Below, in pieces: positions 41,140 to 50,469 of a DNA stretch of 64,000 bases. The DNA comes from Symsagittifera roscoffensis. Its lineage: Eukaryota; Xenacoelomorpha; Acoela; Convolutidae. Every line of letters starts with the position of its first letter. Position 1 is the stretch's first letter. The notes under the pieces are model-generated. The model saw only the letters and a list, made by a program, of their open reading frames with translations, ran no database searches and was not told where the DNA came from. The position numbers were made by a program, and so were the translations under genes. The stretch covers positions 67,122,527 through 67,186,526 of the forward strand of contig NC_087063.1 of NCBI RefSeq assembly GCF_963678635.1. Direction: 5' to 3'.

Positions 41140-41335
41140 CTAAACATTTTTTGCGACTGTTCCGAATTTGTCGATTTGAACATTTGATAGTCTTTCTCCC
41201 AAGACTATCACTTCCGTTACTTGCTCCAAGGGAAACTGGAAAAACATTTCTAATCTCAAGCTTTCTCCACTAAGTTCTGGATAATGCAACTGTTCAGCTG
41301 CATCCTGTAGTGAAATCAAGTCAAAAATTGGAATA
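41140..41335 (-). pseudogene. Polinton major capsid protein C-terminus, E3 copy
   Basis: Last 65 codons of the capsid gene, almost identical to 28,255-28,450 (PIFDLISLQDAAEQLHYPEL, LEMFFQFPLEQVTEVIVLGE, IDKFGTVAKNV). Its upstream part is inside the gap. Confidence 0.85.
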
Positions 41336-41535
41336 NNNNNNNNNNNNNNNNNNNNNNNNNNNNNNNNNNNNNNNNNNNNNNNNNNNNNNNNNNNNNNNNN
41401 NNNNNNNNNNNNNNNNNNNNNNNNNNNNNNNNNNNNNNNNNNNNNNNNNNNNNNNNNNNNNNNNNNNNNNNNNNNNNNNNNNNNNNNNNNNNNNNNNNNN
41501 NNNNNNNNNNNNNNNNNNNNNNNNNNNNNNNNNNN
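41336..41535. other. assembly gap of 200 N
   Basis: Exactly 200 N, interrupting the capsid pseudogene of E3. Sequence to the right is unrelated, so an unknown amount of Polinton array may be missing. Confidence 0.97.
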
Positions 41536-41579
41536 CATGATGTCATTCCGCAAACACGGAGGACTCATCAACCTCTGCC

Positions 41580-42480
41580 ATATACAAGATGTAATCTGTA
41601 CTTGCTTTTGTTCCGACCATTTAAAAAGTGAGAGAAACTTTGCATTCGGGTGTGTTTTAATTTTTGTTCCGACCATTGAAAATGGGGTTGAACTTTGTAT
41701 TCAGGTGTGTTTCACTTTTTTGTTTTCCCCGCAAAATCGGGCACCACAAATAATCGTCGTAAGGGTCGAGTGATTTATTGAGAAGCCCTTTCAATTGTGA
41801 TTCCAACGACATCAAAAAAATTTGACATTTTTCCCACAGTGTTGAGAAAAACGGGTTGAAAATTTTTGGTCTAATTTCGAGCTAATAAGGTGACCATTTA
41901 CGATTATAATAGCTTATTTAAGCCTTGAAAACTTAGTTATACTCAAGTAAAGGTAGTTTTTTAGCGCAAACTTGGGAATAAAAAAACTCGAAAATTCAAA
42001 AAAATTTCTGTGAAAACTTTTGAAAAAATGTTTGAAATTTTTTCAAAATTAAAAAAAAAACATTTTTTTTTCGTTTTTTGAGTCATTTTTTTTCGGAAAT
42101 TGTTTTCCAAATGAGTTTTTTGTATCACTCTCAAGTATGCCTAGGTTTTTTGTTTTTTCGTTTTATCACAACATGCAACAGATTTTTCTATCACAACATG
42201 CATCAATTTGAAAGAAAAAATCTTTGTTTTTGTATTTTTCAAGACTGTGGTCGGAACATTTTGTGCTATTTGCACAGTAACCGGCTATGTTTGTTTTTAT
42301 ATTTTTTGTTCACCACGCAAAATCAATTACCGCAAATAATTATCGGAATGGGTCGAGTGATATACCATATCAAAGCCCTTCCAGTCGTGACTCGAACAAT
42401 ATTATGAAATTTTGGTTTGAATATTTTGAGATTGAGTCCTATTTCGAGGTAGAACGCAATCGGGTGACACTCGTTATATA
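41580..42480. repeat. diverged dispersed repeat, two tandem copies
   Basis: 41,585-41,990 and 42,240-42,480 share landmarks in order: GTTCCGACCAT/GGTCGGAACAT, TGTTTTCCCCGCAAAATC / TGTTCACCACGCAAAATC, CCACAAATAATCGTCG / CCGCAAATAATTATCGG, GGGTCGAGTGATTTAT / GGGTCGAGTGATATAC, AAGCCCTT. 41,585-41,700 itself holds two copies of a shorter piece with GTGTGTTTTAA/GTGTGTTTCAC. The family is unknown. No open frame conserved between copies. Confidence 0.55.
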
Positions 42481-42484
42481 AAAC

Positions 42485-43190
42485 TTTGTTTTTTAAAACA
42501 ATTTTAGGCTAAAAATCTATGAGTTCATTATCAATAAAACTAGATTTAAGGTTTCGTTTAGCGCTTAATTGGAAAAAAAAACCATTAAAAAACCTCAAAT
42601 TCCCCGCAAAAGATTATACAAAAGTTTTAAATTAAAAAAAAAATTGTTATTCTTTTGGGACGCCAACCATTTTTTATTTGCAACCAGGTATTTTGTTTGA
42701 TTATTCATGTTTTATCATTCAACAGGCTATCTTTTTGCTACCATGGTTAAACTGTGTTCATTTGCAAAAAAATCAATTTTAAAAAAATAAATAGTCATTT
42801 CGGGTTTTTTGATACTTTTTACTATAAGTTTTTAAATTTTCATTCCAGATTTCTTATCTGTTCTTTAAAAAATGGCCTTTTGAACAGTGTTATAGAAAAA
42901 CGTTTTAGAAAAAAATCTCGTTAATTCGTTAAATGACTGACGTAAACAACTGAAAAATATCCGCAAGAAAGATGTGTTTGATAAAATGGCTAACAGAATT
43001 GAGTAGGGGAATTTTGGCAAGTCTCCATCTGATAACAAAACTTAGCTGCGACACAAATTTTTATCATTACAATGATACAAAAATCAAAAAGTGTAGTTCA
43101 TTGCTCGGCAAGTAGCATGAAATGTTCCGACTACAGTTATTCTCGCAAAAAATAGCAAACATTTATTTGAAGTTTTTAAAAAAAAAAATC
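42485..43190. other. AT-rich sequence, nothing recognised
   Basis: Poly-A and poly-T tracts, no open frame over 60 codons, no repeat seen elsewhere in the window. Confidence 0.5.
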
Positions 43191-43297
43191 TGTTCATGAC
43201 ATGATTTTGTCTCACATTAATTGTGACAAAATGCGGTAAAGCTTGTGATAATGGCATGATTTGTTGTGAACTAATTATTAATAAATTTGACTTCTAA
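43191..43297 (+). repeat. 5' LTR (about 105 bp)
   Basis: TGTTCATGACATGATTTTGT onward matches 46,704-46,806, including TAATGGCATGATTTGTTGTG and GAACTAATTATTAATAA. The similarity ends near 43,297. Begins with TG as LTRs do; a matching CA end was not identified, so the true LTR may be longer. Confidence 0.7.
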
Positions 43298-43479
43298 CAA
43301 CTTCGATTTGGTCTGTTAACAACTTCGCTTGGCATTAGTTCTATTACTACATTTGAACAGTTTGCTGCCAACCACTTCAACGCCCACCATAGGACTTTCT
43401 CGCAATCACACGATCAACAACGCAACAGACTTTTCGGCAATGAACAAAGACAAGTCAGCAACCACGTTACCAATCATCC

Positions 43480-43970
43480 GGCCAAAGGCATCGACTACAG
43501 TATGAAAGGATTCAAGTTAAGAGATATAAAACTAAACAAATTTAATGGCAACCCACTGGACTGGAACAACTGGTTCGAACTCCTTCAGACTGCAATAGGC
43601 AACTTTCCACGTCTAAGCTCGGTTGAGAAAAATATTTACTTGCAGTCATTATGAACTGATAATGCTAAGCCCCTGGCAATGAACAGGCAATACTTGAATT
43701 AGTGCGTAGATACGGGAACTCAAAATATGTGGTGTCAGCGTTCATCAGACAAATTGATACTAGGCGAACCACAGGGCTTTATAAGATACGCTGCTTTCCT
43801 ACGGAAACTAATCCACAACTTCGAACTCAACGGCTGCACCGTTTATCTAAATTTTAGTAGCCTGGCCCGATTTGATCGCTCAAAGCTCCCAGTATGTCTG
43901 CAAATAAAGTGAGAAGAACACTGCGCGCTGCACGACCTCGATTACGCTACACTCAAGGACTTAACGCAGT
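43480..43970 (+). pseudogene. BEL/Pao gag remnant
   Basis: Reads YSMKGFKLRDIKLNKFNGNP, LDWNNWFELLQTAIGN and SSVEKNIYLQSL then a stop. The 'F.G.P..W..W...F...I' signature is the gag (DUF1759) region of BEL/Pao elements. Later pieces in other frames include GEPQGFIRYAAFLRKLIHNF. Multiple stops. Confidence 0.75.
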
Positions 43971-44279
43971 ACCTGAATGATTGATCGCGGACATGCGAGA
44001 GCCTGGACATAGAACCAACAACTTCAAAACAATCAGGACGAAATCGCATACCTATGAATCAGCAACAATCCGACAGCAGAGCCAACCAATTTATTTTTTT
44101 CCAGGCATAACTACGGCAGTTTTTAAGATGTATTGACAAGACCAACAACTCTAACATGTCCAATAGATAACCAAGCCCACTATATTGAAAAATATCCGGA
44201 CTTTTTAAAACTTCCCGTACGGGCAGAGCTGGCGAAACAACAAAAGTGTGCTTCAGCTGCTTAGGCCAACACAGATATA

Positions 44280-44775
44280 GTGACTGCACCTCGACTAAGT
44301 GATGTTTCATCAACAACTGCGGAGGGAAACTTGATTCAATTCTACACATCGACAAAAAGCCGTTTCAAACGCACAACCAAAAAATCAGAAAACATGCAGT
44401 TTGGCACTACAGTAATCAAGTCCTCGAAACAAGCTAAGGATCCAATCGAAAATATGAGCAACATCAGGAATCAGTTAAAATTTATGCCTGTAACACTTTT
44501 TAACAATGCCATCAAACTAGATTGCTACGCGATACTCGACAACTGCAACAGCTGCTCTTATATCCTCAACAAAACAGCTGAAAGTTTTCAGTGTAAACCA
44601 AGCCAACAACTAAAGCTTAGCGTACGAGGTGCTTTCAGTGAGGACAAAGTGTCTTCTTCTCTGCTCCTGCTAACTATCGGACCAAATAGCGCTACTAAGC
44701 CCACTTTCACTCTACAGTCAATTTATTCAGTTGAAACTCTGAGTTTTGACGCCATCGACGCAAACAACCTTTAAA
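44280..44775 (+). pseudogene. BEL/Pao aspartic protease (DUF1758-like)
   Basis: Open for 164 codons: LKFMPVTLFNNAIKLDCYAI, LDNCNSCSYILNKTAESFQC, LKLSVRGAFSEDKVSSSLLL, PTFTLQSIYSVETLSF. The catalytic LLD(S/T)GS box is changed to LDNCNS: the Asp remains but the D-S/T-G motif is lost. Preceded by a frame-broken zinc-knuckle region. Confidence 0.8.
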
Positions 44776-45369
44776 GAAGATGCTCACTCTGCAATCACCT
44801 TCGACATATCAACTTTCGACATATCTTTTCTGATATAGGCGACAACACAGTGCAAATTTTGCTTGGCTTAGATTCTTTCTGGAATATTGCAGAGCGCGAT
44901 ATCAGGAAAGGTCCTACAGGCATCCCCTACGCTGTCAAAAATCTACAAAATTTTAGTAGGTTGGACGATCACTGGCCTAACCAATCGGAAATTTAATAGT
45001 TCCGGATCAAGTTCACCTTATAATAACTTCATTGACTTAAATGATTGAGAAGACGCTACTCTTCCTGAAATAGTGGAAAAGTTCTGGAAGGTGGAAAGAT
45101 CAGGCATCTACGAAAATAACAAAGCTACATACTCTGATAAAAGCAAACGACAACTAAGATTATGGAACGAGGCATTGAGCACAATGGAGATCGCTACAAA
45201 GAAATCTACTTTGGTAAAACGAAGTGAAATTGCCAAACAATTATCCGGTAGCTAAAGCTCAACTGTAATTACTTCAAAAAAGGCTAGGAAAGGACCCTGA
45301 AACCATGCAATTTTATGAGAAATTGTTACTACTGACGTGGAAAATAACTTCATCAAGCCCGTCAGTTTC

Positions 45370-45885
45370 CAATACCCACAGCCGGAATTACTTTGGTACC
45401 TCCCACATCACCCTGTAAAAAACTCAAACAAGCTTGGGAGGAACGCAGAGTGGCCAACGCTGTCTCAACGTACAAAGGCGTCCCGTTGAACTCTTGTCTT
45501 GAAATTGGACCCGATCTCCTGAACAATATGTCTGGTTTCTACTACGACTCCGGAAAAACTTGTGGGCTATCGGCGGATATTGAAGGCATGTTTATGCAAA
45601 TAGGTATTAAAGATGAAGATCAAAATGCGCTTCGCTTCCTTTGGCCTACTACAAATGGTATCAAACAAAACCAATACACGTGATTAATCTTTGGTGCAAA
45701 AGGCTTACCATCCATTGCCATCTTTGGGCTTTATCAAACAGCTGCCGATTACTGCGTAACCAAGCCCAATACTGCTCAACTGTTTCATAAAAGTTTTTAC
45801 ACGGAGGATTTTGTTCACTCGTTCAACACGACACAGGAGGCTACAGATTCTGCTACGCAACTAAAATCCTTCCAAAGACAGGGGG
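45370..45885 (+). pseudogene. BEL/Pao reverse transcriptase
   Basis: WEERRVANAVSTYKGVPLNS, CLEIGPDLLNNMSGFYY and CGLSADIEGMFMQIGIKDED (catalytic motif A, ADIE.MF), then ALRFLWPTTNGIKQNQYT, a stop, and IFGAKGLPS. The active-site YVDD near 45,795 reads YTED, followed by FVHS, so one catalytic Asp is replaced by Glu. Several stops and shifts. Confidence 0.85.
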
Positions 45886-46179
45886 ATTCAACCTAACTAA
45901 GTTCGTATCTAACACTAATGTCGCAATCTACTCCATTGATTGAGGCAAAAATTCTACTAATGCTAGAATGCATCGGTTTCCGGGGGTCAAATGAGACACA
46001 ACTGACGATACAATATTCGTACAACCAACAACCAAGGTAACTAATATTGCAACATCTAAACTCCGAACAGTCCTCTCTACAGTAGCAACGCCCCACTAGG
46101 TATCCTAGAGCCGTTTGTCACAAAACTGAATATTCTTCTGCAAAAACTGTGGAAGTCTGGTATCTCCTGAGACGAAAAC

Positions 46180-46620
46180 GTGCGCAATGACTTTGTACCG
46201 ATTATTGACAAACTGGTCGAAAATGAAAACAAGTCTCCCCTGAGAGGCTACCGAGCTTACTTGGACCACAGCTGTCACCTAAGGATATACATCTTCATGT
46301 TTTCTGCGACGAAAAACGCAATGGCTACGTGTATTTACTTCCGAACTGCATTTAGCTCTGCCATACACGCTACTTTTTTGATTGGTAGAACAAAGGTGTC
46401 ACCGCTGAACCAAGAGAGCATTCCGAAACTGCTTATGGGCGCTCGGCTGTGCAAGTTCACCACTGATGAAATACGAATGAAGCCCCACTCCACTCACTTT
46501 TGGAAAAATAGCACCACTGTTTTGTCCTGGATTGCATCACCGTGTAAACTGAAAACAGCCGTAGGTGCTTTAACGAGACCAGCGAACTTGCCACTCGTAT
46601 CCTCCAAAAAGGAGATTTAA
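46180..46620 (+). pseudogene. BEL/Pao RNase H region
   Basis: Open 146 codons. SCHLRIYIFMFSATKNAMAT corresponds to the LHVFCDAS.KA(M/Y) start of the BEL RNase H domain with the first catalytic Asp lost (FSATKNA). It continues FLIGRTKVSPLNQESIPKLL (the K.K..P...SIP.LEL box with the Glu lost) and HFWKNSTTVLSWIASPCKL (the DS..VL.W box with Asp replaced by N). So all three acidic sites are lost. Confidence 0.85.
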
Positions 46621-46703
46621 GACCACATTAATTGTACTACAAAAAAAAACTGGGCTCAGCTCCTTCCCTGTCGATTCTAAATCAGATTTATCTCCCCCGA
46701 GGA

Positions 46704-46806
46704 TATTCATGACATGAATTTGTCTCACGTTAGTTATCACAAAACGCAGTAAAATCTTGTAATAATGGCATGATTTGTTGTGAACTAATTGTTAATAATT
46801 TTGATT
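46704..46806 (+). repeat. 3' LTR (about 103 bp)
   Basis: Matches the 5' LTR with roughly one difference per eight bases by eye, so the insertion is old. Immediately preceded by CCCCCGAGGA, not a typical purine-rich tract. Confidence 0.7.
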
Positions 46807-46809
46807 CTA

Positions 46810-47212
46810 AATGAATTCAGGACACATCAAGATTATGCGTCAACCACCTTGACCATTTGAATAAAATGTTTTTATGATTTCGAGAAAAAGATAAAATTCT
46901 CTATGTGGTGAAAGACTTAATATAAATCAACCAACCGTTCGAATGATTTAAAGGGGAAAATCTTTCTTTGTTTCAAATGAGGTGTTCGTTCTTGATGCGA
47001 AAAAGCAGTCTTTAGAACCATTCAAATTATGTCCAATACGGCTTCATAATGATACTACAGTTCGCACCTTGCGAGCTTTCCCTGGGCTACTAAAGCAGGG
47101 GTTTGTGAACAATTTACGCCATAGTTCCTTGCAGTCTTTTGTGAAGTGGTCGAATCAATAAGTATAAGAAACAATTTCTGGAATGTTTCCTAGGATTATT
47201 CGTTGCCTGCAG
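46810..47212. other. intron or intergenic sequence, nothing recognised
   Basis: No open frame or repeat detected. It ends in the pyrimidine-rich acceptor CGTTGCCTGCAG before the receptor exon. Confidence 0.5.
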
Positions 47213-47405
47213 GTGGTGGGGATGCGTCTCGTGTTTCGCCAGATCCACGACCACCCTGAGTGGAACCTGATCCACTCGAAGACACTGCGAGAGGTGGTCC
47301 ACATCAACCTGAGGAACCACTCCAGACTCCACTTCGTGTTCTCCTTCCAGCGACGAGCTCTCTTCTACGAATGCAGTCTACTCATGCCCTTGTACATCAT
47401 CACAG
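47213..47405 (+). CDS. nicotinic acetylcholine receptor subunit, exon a (end of ligand domain and TM1)
   Basis: Phase-0 exon of 193 bases after a CTGCAG acceptor. It encodes VVGMRLVFRQIHDHPEWNLI, SKTLREVVHINLRNHSRLHF, then VFSFQRRALFYECSLLMPLY, the last matching the R(R/K).LFY....IIP start of TM1 in Cys-loop receptors. PEWNL corresponds to the conserved (E/D)W.L before loop C. There is no vicinal Cys pair where alpha subunits carry one, so this looks like a non-alpha subunit. The exon ends after the first base of a codon (ACAG) and the intron starts GC. Upstream exons with the Cys-loop were not found in this window. Confidence 0.85.
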
Positions 47406-48134
47406 GCACCAATCATATCATCTCTTTTTCCTCCAAAAACCAAACAAAACTGAACTTTCAATTTTTGATCATATTGTGGACGACAATGACTTTTTCTGAA
47501 TTAAATTTATTTAATCGTAAGGAAAAAATAACGGACATGATGGCATCTCAATCAAGTATTGTTTGGGTGAATGAAAGGTGGATCTATAATTTTCACAAGA
47601 GAGTAGGGACGGATTTAAAATTAAAGTCGTAATTTTTGTCGATTTTTTTAGTTCGGCTTTTTAGATTTTTTTGCGAAAATGCCGTTTCGGAGGGTTGCGT
47701 TTTTTGCCACGCCATGTACGCTAAAAATTTGTGCTTATTGGCATCAAAATCGTCTTTAAAAATAGTTTTTTTTGGTTGTTGGGACAAAATGGATGTCGTA
47801 CAATATTAAAGAGCGGTCTATTGGAATCATTTAGCCATCACAACTGAACTCAGCTCCCCCTTTTACTATCGTTCTTAAAACTGTCATGGATGATTGGTCA
47901 GGGGTCGAACCATGGCATGGCGTAGTCTGTCTCCGCGCCCCTCCTCCGTGAGCCAATTGAACTCGCAATAAGCAATTGCTGGACCCTTCTTTTTTCAGAG
48001 ACCACTTGTTTTATTTCGATTTCCAAACTTGGTCCGTGTAGTTTTTGGGGATAAAACAAATAGATCAAAAATGATCTCGAAATAATTCTTTAAAAAGAGT
48101 GTAATTTGGAGGAAAAAGAGAACGTTTTTTTCAG
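47406..48134 (+). other. GC-AG intron
   Basis: Bounded by ACAG|GCACC and TTTTTTTCAG|TT. No GT donor gives the uninterrupted TM1-TM2 join with correct spacing; the split codon becomes GTT (Val). Contains a tRNA-like sequence (47,895-47,960). Confidence 0.75.
47895..47962 (-). repeat. tRNA-like sequence, possible SINE head
   Basis: Minus strand has TGGCTCACGGAGG (A-box-like) and, 45 bases on, GGTTCGACCCC (B-box-like), the polymerase III promoter pair of tRNAs and tRNA-derived SINEs. No complete cloverleaf was folded. Lies inside the first receptor intron. Confidence 0.5.
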
Positions 48135-48385
48135 TTATGGCGCTGTTTTCGTTCACACTTCCGAACGCGTGTGGCGAAAAAATCTGCTTTGCCATCACAA
48201 TTTTACTCTCACTCGTTTTAAACTTATCCCTAATCAGTCAGTTTGTGCCCAACTCGAGTGACAACTTTCCAGTCATTGGGTTGTTTTTCCTGTCGGCTAT
48301 CATACTTGTCGGGTTATCAGTTATCCTCAATGTGGTCATTCTGCTAATTCACAGTTCTGCCATGGAACCAATGCCTATTCCTCAG
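48135..48385 (+). CDS. nicotinic acetylcholine receptor subunit, exon b (TM2-TM3)
   Basis: Exon of 251 bases encoding MALFSFTLPNACGEKICFAI, TILLSLVLNLSLISQFVPNS, SDNFPVIGLFFLSAIILVGL and SVILNVVILLIHSSAMEPMP. Key features are the GEK at the cytoplasmic mouth of TM2 (the Glu ring of cation-selective receptors), LLSL in the pore helix, the P...D..P(V/L)IG TM2-TM3 linker and the typical TM3. The TM2 LSLVLNL differs from the usual LSLTVFL. Ends with CAG|GTTGTAA donor. MEPMP matches the MP.W start of the cytoplasmic loop. Confidence 0.93.
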
Positions 48386-48473
48386 GTTGTAATAATTTGT
48401 TTACTATTCATTTATTTATAAAATTTGCCAATTGATCACAAGGCTCAAAGCCGTATGTGCAAGAGGGGCAGTA

Positions 48474-48550
48474 CAACAGTGCCGAAAATGAAAACTTTGT
48501 TCAACAGTGCCGAAAATGAAAACTTTGTTCAACAGTGCCGAAAATTTGAA
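48474..48550 (+). repeat. 28-bp minisatellite, 2.7 copies
   Basis: Unit CAACAGTGCCGAAAATGAAAAC plus TTTGTT starts at 48,474 and 48,502, with a partial copy at 48,530. It abuts the truncated hairpin element at 48,551. Confidence 0.85.
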
Positions 48551-48716
48551 CAAGACTGCTAGTATCAGGGCGAAGCCCTGAATGTTCCGACTGCCTTTCA
48601 AGTTTTATGGAGCAGTAATAACTTAAAATAATTAAATGTAATAAAACAAAATGAAAAAAAAAAATTTCTTAAATTTGAAATTTTTGTGAAAATCATCCCC
48701 CCACGCGCCATAAAAA
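48551..48716 (-). mobile_element. truncated copy of the 480-bp hairpin element
   Basis: Contains the terminal segment with the CAGGGCGAAGCCCTG hairpin and GTTCCGACTGCC, then breaks off in ATCCCCCCACGCGCCATAA. Same orientation as the adjacent full copy. Confidence 0.75.
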
Positions 48717-48722
48717 CTACAC

Positions 48723-49203
48723 AAGATTGCTCGTATCAGGGCGAAGCCCTGAATGTTCCGACTGCCTATTAAAGTTTATGGAGCAGTATTAACATTTAAA
48801 AATTAAATGTAATAAAAAGCATCCCCCGACACACGATATAAAGTACAAAAGATAAATTTCGCTCCTTGTAACAAACCATTTATGGCAAATAAGCTTCTTT
48901 TAACCAATTTGGAACGATTTCTAAGACGGATTAACTCTCCGCTTACGCGTTAATAGCGCGAAATATATCGCGCGTTAATTGTCCCAAATTGGCCAAAAGG
49001 GCAATCTTTAAACCCCCGTAACTTTACAAAAAATGACCACAGGTGAAATATCTTTTCAAATTTGAGCTCAAGACAACAATAATTTTTGAATGATATAAAA
49101 AAATTACGTCAAAAATGGCTAGTTAAAAAGTCGAAATTTGTCTAAAGAAAAAAAACCACCCCGAGCACAAATATTCCGTTACTTTCGTATCGAAAGTCGG
49201 AAC
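48723..49203 (-). mobile_element. 480-bp hairpin element, left copy of inverted pair
   Basis: About 481 bases. One end carries CGTATCAGGGCGAAGCCCTG and GTTCCGACTGCC; the other carries CCGAGCACAAATATTCCGTT and ACTTTCGTATCGAAAGTCGG. Both ends share the GTTCCGAC/GTCGGAAC core and a hairpin-forming palindrome. The interior has CGCGCGTTAATTG and AAACCCCCGTAACTTTAC. Non-coding. Full copies on the opposite strand are at 49,988-50,469 and 61,563-62,045. Confidence 0.8.
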
Positions 49204-49960
49204 AACAACAAATTTCAACATATTAAGTGCGGCAATCAAAGATTAATCAGGGATCGTTTACAATCTTAAGAGGCACTTAAAAATTTTGGAAGAAAAAAAT
49301 TGCAATTTAGACGTTTTGGCGCCAAAACAATTGTTTAATTTGCTGTTGCAGGCATTTTGGCGCTGAAATTGGAGTAATTTTGTTTGATAATTAGCGTCAG
49401 TAATTTCCCGCTCTTTAGAAAATGCGTGTAAATAATTCTGAAGTCTTCCCGCCTTTTTCGGCACTGTTGTACTTCGGGGGGGGGGGGGCTTTTTTCATGT
49501 GCGAAGGTCCGAATGGGCGAAAAAACATGTAGGCCAAGGACCGAAGACAAAATTAGCCGAAAGTCAATTTTTAAACAGAAACATCTGCCATTCAGTTAAA
49601 ATGAATTAAATGAAGCAATATTTTGCTACTTTCATTACGAAACCCTTGAAATGTAAAATTTGTACCACTTTTGCGGCGGTCAAAGAAAAATTTGAAGATT
49701 TTGCATATTTCTGCCGTTTTTAGTTTCGGCCAATATCAATACTCCAGTCCCTGAAAATGTTTACTTTTTTTCCAAATTTTAGATTACTGAAATCTGATTG
49801 GCTGATTTTTATTTTCACGCATTCGGTCCTTCGCGCATGAGGGATTCCACCGTACTTCAGCACTGTTGAACTCCCCCTGTGCAAGACCTTGGGATCGGTA
49901 TCTACCTTGCTCGTCTGAAAATAAAATCGAATTCCTCTCCGAAATCCAAATTTTGTCATT
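49204..49960. other. sequence between the inverted hairpin elements
   Basis: Nothing coding recognised; a G tract near 49,477-49,488. Not similar to the element itself. Two short related pieces with CTTCGGCACTGTTGTACTTC near 49,460 and GTACTTCAGCACTGTTGAAC near 49,852 occur in opposite-facing context. Confidence 0.45.
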
Positions 49961-50469
49961 GTTCCGACTTTCGATACGAAAGTAATTGTTCCGACTTTCG
50001 ATACGAAAGTAACGGAATATTTGTGCTCGGGATGGGTTTTTCTTCAGACAAATTTCGACTTTTCACCTAGCCTTTTTTGAAGCTTTCAAAAAAAATTGTT
50101 GTCCTGAGCTGAAAGTTGTAAAGTTATGGGGGTTTAAAGATTGCCATTTTGGCCAATTTGGGACAATTAACGCGCAATAAATTTCGCGCTATTAACGCGT
50201 AAGCGAGATGTAATCCGTCTTAGAAATCGTTCCAAATTGGTTCAAAGAAGCTTATATACCATAATTGATTTGTTAATAGGCGCAAAATCTATCACTTTGT
50301 ACTTAATATGACTTGTGGGGGGATGTTTTTTTAGAAAAAAATCTCAAATTTTTTCAAGAAAAATTTTATATTTTTTTTATTACATTGAAATTTTTCACCT
50401 TATTAATGCTCCATAGACCTTAAAAGGCAGTCGGAACTTTCAGGGTTTCGCCCTGATACGAGCAGTCTT
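49961..50469 (+). mobile_element. 480-bp hairpin element, right copy of inverted pair
   Basis: Full copy from 49,988, preceded by a tandem duplicate of its first 27 bases (GTTCCGACTTTCGATACGAA at 49,961 and 49,988). Ends AAGGCAGTCGGAACTTTCAG, then GGTTTCGCCC and GATACGAGCAGTCTT. With 48,723-49,203 it makes a roughly 1.7-kb inverted structure. Confidence 0.82.

Larger units (their letters stand above)
36490..41335. mobile_element. Polinton unit E3 (cut by assembly gap)
   Basis: Repeats E2 in order: pPolB, bordering block, satellite, pPolB 3' piece, inverted-arm element, convergent segment, then a capsid C-terminus on the minus strand at 41,140-41,335 where the gap begins. Protease and small membrane ORF are deleted: 41,113 joins sequence matching 27,320 directly to sequence matching 28,230. 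Right of the gap no Polinton sequence is seen. Confidence 0.85.
43191..46806 (+). mobile_element. degenerate BEL/Pao LTR retrotransposon
   Basis: Gag, aspartic protease, reverse transcriptase and RNase H regions lie in order on + between two related terminal repeats (43,191-43,297 and 46,704-46,806). No integrase is found between RNase H (ending 46,620) and the 3' repeat, and every coding part is broken. Protease before RT and the conserved DUF1758/DUF1759-like features indicate BEL/Pao and not Ty3 or Copia. Confidence 0.85.

Noticed and set aside
47260-47499. Second open frame over receptor exon a (Pro/Arg-rich, LRMQSTHALVHHHRHQ)
   Set aside because: It is the shadow of the receptor frame in a GC-rich exon; only the chosen frame matches TM1 and joins exon b in phase.
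48723-49203. Helitron assignment for the hairpin element
   Set aside because: A subterminal hairpin is present, but the expected 5' TC and 3' CTRR ends and AT target site were not found.
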